14,743 bases of DNA, from positions 1 to 14,743 of the forward strand of contig JANQBS010000550.1 in the NCBI GenBank assembly GCA_033085395.1, in the 5' to 3' direction. The notes beneath the pieces were generated by a model. It was not told where the DNA came from and made no database searches. It saw only the letters and a list, made by a program, of their open reading frames with translations. Below, piece by piece: positions 9,261 to 14,743 of the stretch (positions within the stretch are counted from its first letter, which is position 1; each line of letters opens with the position of its first letter). The position numbers and the translations under genes are program-made. The DNA is from Xanthoparmelia taractica. Lineage: Eukaryota; Ascomycota; Lecanoromycetes; Lecanorales; Parmeliaceae.

Positions 9261-11800
9261 TAAAGCTCCATCCCCCAAAGGACCTTACCAGAAAGAACAA
9301 CGCCTCCCAAGTATATCCTAGGTGAAAGTAGTAGATGAAAAGGCAGGAGATAGGGTTTGAAAAGAAGAAGGCGCAGGTGAGAAGCGCAAGGGCACGCATA
9401 AAAGCGATGTACAGTCTCAAAAGCCGAAATTGCTTCACCGCCACGTCGTCGAGCAATGCGTGAAAAGCGATAGCCAGCCCCTCGAGCTTAGGTTATGACT
9501 ACGTTGCTAACGATGAATAGTCTAAGACAAGGAAGAGACGTACGCAGCGTACACGGAAACTGACATAAAGTATTATGGCTGGCAAGGGTATGTAATACTG
9601 CCTTTCAACATGCTCCGCTGCTGACCCGCTCAAGATGTGGGCAATGAATCCGAAGCCAGTGGGAGACAGAAGAGGATACGGATGAATGTATTCAGTGACT
9701 CCATATCGCTTCAGGATTTCCTGTACGCGCTCCAGGAATTCATTACGCATTACGCATCGTTGCATGGTAGTAGAAAGAACAACGACTTACGAGAGCGACG
9801 ATCAAGCCCTCCACAAGCCGCGATTGGTTTGGAGAAACAATCGATCAGGCTCCCGGTGAGAGCTCGTCGCCCTCTCACGATAATCAGGCAACTGTCCCCA
9901 CCTTTCCCCAAATCCAGCTGATGAGGAGTGCAACTACCGAAACCCGTACGGCATAAGGCCGGGTTTTGCTATGTGTGCATTTGAGGAAGCAGATGGAAAT
10001 AGCTGGAAGGAAGCTTGAGCATATTCAAATGGCTGATATTTGTGCGTAGCACTCAGAACTTCGCGTACGTGTAGTCAGCAGCCATTTAAACCAATCGTAA
10101 GCGCTTCATTATGTAAGATGCAGAGGATAAAATCAAGCACATCTGATTATTGCTCGAAAAGATGAGTAGTACAAAAGGAGGACTGCAGCACTTACCAGAA
10201 GTAGGATTCAGGGAAGTTCTCGGTATTACACAGAAATAGCATGATACATCTCGCCAGAAGGTCATGGCAAGTTCTATGCATTAGCTTCGCACGAAGCTCT
10301 ACCACATCAACAAACAGCCCTAATCGCAGGAAACACCCTCCAGTTCTATCCCGATACACTTTGCAAGTTGTTCCCTTACTCGATCATTCGGATTCCCAAT
10401 CCTCGACACTCAATTAGCCAAGATACCTCAAGAGCCTAACGTCCTCAGCAACGGAGCCAAGCTTACCCTTCAACCAATCTCCCCGCCACTCACTACGCCC
10501 CACGCGACCACGACTAAGGCTGAGCTCTCCAAAACTATATATACAAAGGACTGCAGACGCATCGGTGACCTACTCAAACCCACGGGGCAGCACGTGAATT
10601 CCCGGAGTGAGCTTCATTATGTCTGACTACGCAACCCTCCATCAATGGGGAAGAAATACTTAGGCGCATAAAATAGTATAAATATGGTATTAAAAGTCCT
10701 GGTCATAATCACACGTAAGAGATGGTATCCATCGTAGAAAAGCCGTTGACGGCTAATCCCTCGCCGCACGACAGTACATCGTGCGACAAGAGCTCGCAAC
10801 ACAACCACGACTTCTGATCTCATCGCGCCGCCTGGTGAGTTCTACCGGTAGCATTCAAGGCGGCAATCCCACAGAGAGTGGGTGAGAACGAGTCTCAACG
10901 ACTATTGCCAATTTTATGTTCGTGGAGACAGATTGCTTCATAATAGTCTTCCTACGCTCGCAGCGAACGTGCAGCAGATACGCGCCAATGAGTACTCGTA
11001 CATCGACAGCTACAACAGCAGCGACGGAAATGGAGAGATACTGCGATTCTAGCGAAGATGATATGGAGATAGATAGTAAGCCTACCATCATGCTACTGAC
11101 ACCACAGCCTTCTTTGAGCTTGGGGCACATGCGTTGCGTATTAATATACCCATACCAAATCTATCTCCATCAACTATGACAGAAAGTGAAAGAAAGTCTA
11201 CGAAATTTCCTGCCATATTATGTAGCCCTGAGTGTCGAGAACTGCTCCGAAGAAAGAAAGACCAAGATCGGGATTTTTCAAAAACTAAAATGGGTTATAT
11301 ATCATGTTGGTAACTTATCTTTTATCGAGCGGCTCACATGGTGGAGTGGTAAACAGCACTGACGGCGACTAGAAGAATTGACGGTTAATTTACGCAGCTC
11401 TTGCGCTGGTGGATGATCGTTAACCTTTGGCCTAATCCAGTCACACAACGAAAGCCATGCGCTCGTTACTTGGGTTTGCATCCACTGTAATTTCAGTGGG
11501 TGATTTTCCTTTTTACTCCTCCAAGAGGAAGGAGGGACGGTCTTGGGTTCGATGAGGACTGGGGGTGTTGTGTTTTTGTTTTTTTTATGTTTTTTTTATG
11601 TTTTTTTGTTTTGTTTCTTTTTTGCGCACTTTTCAGAAACAGCTGACAGACATATAGTGACGACTAACAGAGATCCTTTGTGCTGCTGATTGTATCGCAT
11701 CAACCATAACCTTACATCCTTCGCCTTACTTTTGTGCTGTGTTTACAGGACTCGGTCACAAACTAGACGAGGGCTACGTGAGGAAATATTAAAGCCAAGT
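9261..11800. other. Long interval without a recognisable gene
   Basis: About 2.5 kb up to the terminus of the right mobile element. Open stretches at about 9499-9765 (-), 9637-9921 (+), 10617-10823 (-) and 10855-11179 (both strands) are short and match nothing I know. The interval holds several compact inverted repeats (10283-10298, 10741-10754, 10765-10785, 11482-11499), a TATATATA motif near 10537 and a T-rich tract at 11569-11622. No tRNA-like fold was found. Confidence 0.45.
11569..11622 (+). repeat. T-rich low-complexity tract
   Basis: Runs of T broken by G or by ATG (units such as TTTTTTTTATG, repeated) fill about 55 bases. It could be a 3' tail of something read from the minus strand, or a simple repeat; nothing next to it decides. 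Confidence 0.8.
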
Positions 11801-11958
11801 TAGTGTTCTCATTTATGAAGGCATACACATCGGGATCAAGCAATACTGTAGATAGTTGATTGGGTCGTCCCAACGCTAAGGTCAGCAGTTAATAGACTCA
11901 GTTAGGTCGTTAGCAGACCTAAATAGACCTCTAAACGTGCCTTAGCGCTAGAAAACTC
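11801..11958 (-). repeat. Terminal repeat B2 of the YR retroelement (outer 3' end)
   Basis: This 158-base stretch aligns without gaps to 12198-12355 (B1, same orientation), with roughly 35 differences by eye, all transitions. Its first 119 bases also match 1-119 in inverted orientation. The outer boundary, where all three copies stop matching, is TAGTGTTC at 11801. The outermost bases keep near-normal GC. Confidence 0.88.
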
Positions 11959-12197
11959 CCTATATCTATACGATATAGACCTAGAGTATTTAATTAGATA
12001 ATTATATATAGGCGTGAGTGAGTAAGATAAAAGAATACGATTACTTTAAGTGAGAAGAATTCGAATAAAGAGTCAATTAATAATATAAGATTCATACATA
12101 TAATACTCTCAAGAACACGTATTTTTTATATATGCGTATATATCTAAAATAGGGGCTGGATCGTGAGATACATTAATTTATAGTCTTATTATTTAAT
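11959..12197 (-). repeat. Spacer A2 between B2 and B1
   Basis: These 239 bases lie exactly between the two 158-base copies and show no similarity to either. In a split-direct-repeat element this segment is A2, a copy of the 5'-terminal repeat A1. A1 is outside the window or lost, so this assignment rests on layout only. Confidence 0.6.
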
Positions 12198-12355
12198 TAG
12201 TGTTCTTATTTATAAAGATATATGCATCGAGATTAAGTAGTACTATAAATAGTTAATTAAGCCGTCTCAACGCTAAAATTAGTAGTTAATAAACTTAGCT
12301 AGATCGTTAGTAGGTCTAGATAAGTCTCTAAACGTATCTTAGCGCTAGAAAACTC
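12198..12355 (-). repeat. Internal repeat B1 of the YR retroelement
   Basis: The inner copy of the 158-base repeat, 397 bases from B2 in the same orientation and of equal length. It is more AT-rich than B2. It follows the recombinase reading frame by about 125 bases, as expected for B1 in a split-direct-repeat element. Confidence 0.85.
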
Positions 12356-12479
12356 TTAAATAGTTAAACGACGTTATATAAGAATCTCGTAGAAGACTTC
12401 GTATAACGATCTAACGATGCGAGCATCGTTAGCACTAGCGCTAATAAAACGAAAGATACTAATGTCTTCGTGATATAAT

Positions 12480-13430
12480 AAGTATTTACTCGAGATAAAT
12501 AGTAATATAGAGGCGATAGAAGTCGGACCTTCAGCGTCTTAATAATATAATCTTATCGTCGCTAAGACTCGTCTTATATAATAAAGTAGTAATCTCTCTA
12601 TAAAAGAAGTATTTTAAATAATAATCTCTTATATTAAGCGAGATCAATATTTAACGAAGTTAATCGATAATTAGCTCTTTAGTAAAAGAGCTCTTATCTA
12701 ATTAAAAGAGAGGGCTATTTAATAAAATGTTTTATCTAAAGAGATATCGTAAGATCTTTACTATATAAGCGTTATTATTTAACGTCGTAATAATAAGTGT
12801 TATTTCTTAATAAAAGAGATTTATTTTAAATATTAGAAGTATAAGTTCGAGGTGTTTCTCGTATAGTCTTATCGAGCGACGAATAAGAAATTATTACTCG
12901 AAGTCTCGGCCTTTACAATTACGTGTAATATATATAAACTCGCTTATACGAAGAAATACGGCGAATATAAGATAAAAGACTATATAGAGCGTTATTTCGA
13001 CCTCGTCTTCTTAACTAATATAAGTAAATATCTATAATAATAAATCTTTAATGATTAAACGATATTCTTTTATCTTAGCCTCGCCTCGTAAACGTTAAAT
13101 ATTAATAATAATTCTTTGCAATTAAGGATTATAAAATATCGTAAGATTCTTATATCTTATATTAACGTGAACTAATTTAACGTCTATTAGATAGATCTTA
13201 ATAATCTTAGTCTTAACTCGTCTTATATTAAGATATATAATTTAATTAATAAGTAAGTTAATGATTATTAAGAAGAAAGAAGTGCTCTTATTAATAGCGC
13301 AATAAGCGCTATATAACTTAATAAATATAATATACGTTTTTCGCGTCTTTGCGATTAAACTCTATTAGAGAAAACGAGCTATCTCTCGTGATAGTGCGAT
13401 TTGATTATATTAGGAATCTACTAAGTTCCG
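12480..13430 (-). pseudogene. Tyrosine recombinase of the YR retroelement (RIP-inactivated)
   Basis: One frame (codon starts at 13391, 12956, 12611 and 12527) runs about 300 codons without an indel. In order it shows SREIARF (13391), a helical N-terminal part ending near SAYCAINKS, KTKIIKIYL and LVHVNI, then LQRIIINI*RLRGEAK, a linker, and FLRISEF at 12956-12936, which holds the first catalytic Arg. RRSIRLYEKHLEL and the box that should read H-x-x-R follow; that box is now YFFYRE at 12611-12594. The end is LSDDKIILLRR*RSDFYRLY (12507), where the catalytic Tyr is expected. His to Tyr, Arg to Tyr and Trp to stop all fit C-to-T and G-to-A changes. Family assignment rests on this motif order; the protein cannot be functional as it stands. 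Confidence 0.8.
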
Positions 13431-13439
13431 CTTTAGCTC

Positions 13440-14660
13440 TGCGAAGCGATTAAGATATATCTTAGCTATAAATATATATCAGCGATCTTTCGATATCGAA
13501 AGCGTAATAAATTATCTACTAGCTTATTAATCTTAATTAAAATTTATATTAAGATTAAATAGATATCGTATTTAGTTAATAGCATTATTATATCTCGTAG
13601 TAAAATTATAATTAATTCACGAATAAAGAACTTTCTAAGATTATAAATATATACGTCATTGTCGCAATATAGCACTAATCGTAATTCTCGAAATCTTTAT
13701 AATTATAATTAAATAACGTGATATACGACCTTTATTTCTTTAAACTAAATATTTTTTTAACGATAACGTGTAATTATCGAAATACTAAAAGTCTTCTAAA
13801 TTAATTGTAAGAGATCTAAATACTTTAGAATATAGTCTTCTATATTATAGATCTCTAATACGTCGATTTAAATATATTATATTAATTAACTAATAACGTA
13901 ACGAATTAATTTAAGATTATTTTAATCTTTTAGAAAGATCTTTCATTATAATAGATCGATCTTTATATATAATGTAATTTTGATAAATATTATTAATCTT
14001 CGAATAATATTAAAAAGTCGTCTTAAGAACGCCCTCTCTAAAATCACGATCTTAACGATAAATAATAAAAAATTAATCGCTAACTCGAGCTCGCGATATA
14101 AGATTATCGCCCGATTTAGAAGGTTCTTAATCGTATTTCTCGCTCGGGCGAGCTTATCAAGAGAAAGTCTAACCTATATCCGAATGCTATCGAACTCAGT
14201 CCCTAGAAAATCGACTATAATACTCATGATATTCTTAATGTGATTAATTTTAAGGTCTAATTCTTTATATACGAGATCGAATTATTAATTATATGCGATC
14301 GCATCGTCGATTGGTGCTAGAATAGCGAAGAAATCGTTTAGATAGTAAAGCACTATGGTTTAAAGAAGAACTATTATCAAGATTTAGTTAAGAATCTTTG
14401 CGAATAGATTAAATATAAATTATAACGTACGCAGACTGAAGAGTAGGTATCGTTCTATTTAATAGTAATCGTTATAGTGAAATCCTAGTAATTATTAATC
14501 TAAAATTGCGATCGATATATATTTAAAGACGTCTTTTAAGTCTCTTTTAACGAACTAAGTCTTAAGATCTTATTATAGTAGTGCAATCACTACGTTATCG
14601 TATATAGCGTATTCCAAAGCCCCCTAGTCCTAGAGTATATCGTTATTGACTAAGGTCTCG
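13440..14660 (-). pseudogene. Reverse transcriptase and RNase H of the YR retroelement (RIP-inactivated)
   Basis: A single frame (codon starts at 14623, 14548, 14344, 13666 and 13504) reads through RT and RNase H with stops but no shift. Visible: GALEYA near 14623; KRDLKDVFKYI at 14548; a WWLLGF-like site with both Trp codons now TAA; LFAKILN; the catalytic box YLNDFFAIL at 14344 (D to N by G-to-A); VDFLGTEFDSI; LSLDKLARARNTI; RELELAINFL and ERAFLRRLF; a W-W...DWN region now holding TAA and TGA; then RNase H with LYCDNDVYIYNLRK near 13666 and KLVDNLLRFRYRKIADIY near 13504. The PGRAFLRRL-like signature and the RNase H sequence are typical of DIRS/Ngaro-class elements and not of Ty1 or Ty3. The 5' part of RT reaches the composition change near 14650. 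Confidence 0.85.
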
Positions 14661-14743
14661 TATGGTTACGGGTCGGAAAGGTGTGGTATATTTGATGGTA
14701 TGGGACTAGTTTTTCGAATACCATACCGAAAGATATGGGATAT
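14650..14743. other. Composition break with inverted motifs, possibly the end of another transposable element
   Basis: GC rises sharply here and the RT motifs become unreadable. GGTATGG (14697-14703) and CCATACC (14721-14727) form an inverted pair, and further GGTAT/ATACC-like words lie close by. Such subterminal words occur in hAT-type elements, but the window ends before a terminus or transposase could be seen. Confidence 0.3.

Larger units (their letters stand above)
11801..14660 (-). mobile_element. RIP-degraded Ngaro-like tyrosine-recombinase retrotransposon, 5' part missing
   Basis: Read on the minus strand, the block codes for RT, RNase H and then a tyrosine recombinase, followed by terminal repeats B1, A2 and B2. 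YR retrotransposons insert by recombination and are not expected to make target-site duplications. PAT and Ngaro types carry split direct repeats (A1-genes-B1-A2-B2); Ngaro types lack the methyltransferase of DIRS and PAT. Only about 110 bases separate the RNase H end from the recombinase start here, leaving no room for a methyltransferase, so Ngaro-like fits best. The 5' end (gag-like ORF and A1) is not in the window. The block is very AT-rich, with stops where Trp or Gln is expected and almost no indels: the signature of RIP. The first ~135 bases at the outer end are much less mutated. Confidence 0.82.

Noticed and set aside
9499..9921. Overlapping open frames on both strands (88 and 94 codons), one with a helix-like FLERVQEILKRYGVTEYI
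   Set aside because: No family match, no splice support, and both strands are equally open, so neither can be called a gene.
10619..10666. Short reading frame starting MSDYATLHQW about 80 bases after a TATA-like motif
   Set aside because: It stops after 13 codons and no in-frame splice continuation was found.
11482..11499. CCACTG/CAGTGG hairpin with nearby CCTCC/GGAGG arms
   Set aside because: Short arms, eukaryotic setting and no gene end beside it, so it is not called a terminator or RNA gene.
11803..12118. A 316-base LTR bounded by GTGTTCT and AGAACAC
   Set aside because: The repeat shared by all copies is 158 bases and does not include the right boundary of that LTR. The 239-base remainder is better explained as the A2 segment.
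12798..13034. Plus-strand frame of 79 codons with one or two TAG codons
   Set aside because: At first it looked like a degenerate gene, but it is antisense to the recombinase region holding FLRISEF, which explains the codon pattern.
13980..14243. 87-codon open frame on the plus strand in the AT block
   Set aside because: It is antisense to the RT/RNase H connection region, whose minus-strand reading matches known motifs. AT-rich RIP DNA easily leaves such frames.

Overview
The window looks like nuclear DNA of a filamentous ascomycete (Pezizomycotina). The evidence is a fungal NLR-type gene with several introns of about 50 bases and good GT...CTGAC...AG signals, a second spliced gene coding for a largely disordered protein, long non-coding stretches, and a sharply bounded AT-rich block whose mutations look like repeat-induced point mutation (RIP). 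I cannot fix the class or genus from sequence alone.

Layout from left to right. Bases 1-119 are the terminal repeat of a mobile element that continues off the left edge. It ends inside an NLR-like gene (120-3845, +), which has lost its 5' part and also carries in-frame TAG codons and a frameshift near its end. The remains still show a conserved N-terminal helical region, a P-loop NTPase (Walker A on a 25-base micro-exon, Walker B intact), a winged helix and about ten ankyrin repeats. Bases 3846-4721 hold nothing convincing. A two-exon gene for a 609-residue disordered protein lies at 4722-6614 (-) and is the only gene that looks intact. From 6615 to 11800 I see no intact gene, only a decayed Ty1/copia reverse transcriptase fragment near 8904-9260 (+), simple repeats and a few short palindromes.

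From 11801 to about 14650 (-) lies a heavily RIP-mutated retrotransposon. Read on the minus strand it has a reverse transcriptase (YLDD box mutated to YLND), RNase H, and then, in a second frame, a tyrosine recombinase (YR). It ends in the order B1-A2-B2: two 158-base direct copies around a 239-base spacer. Split direct repeats, a YR and no room for a methyltransferase between RNase H and YR point to a Ngaro-like element. The 119 bases at the left window edge are the same terminal repeat in the opposite orientation and much less mutated. Two such elements therefore point their 3' ends at each other across 11.68 kb of host DNA. At about 14650 the composition changes again, perhaps where another element was inserted.

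The genes do not form a shared pathway. The common thread is genome defence and decay: an NLR broken by a retroelement, RIP acting on the repeated DNA, and relics of older elements nearby.
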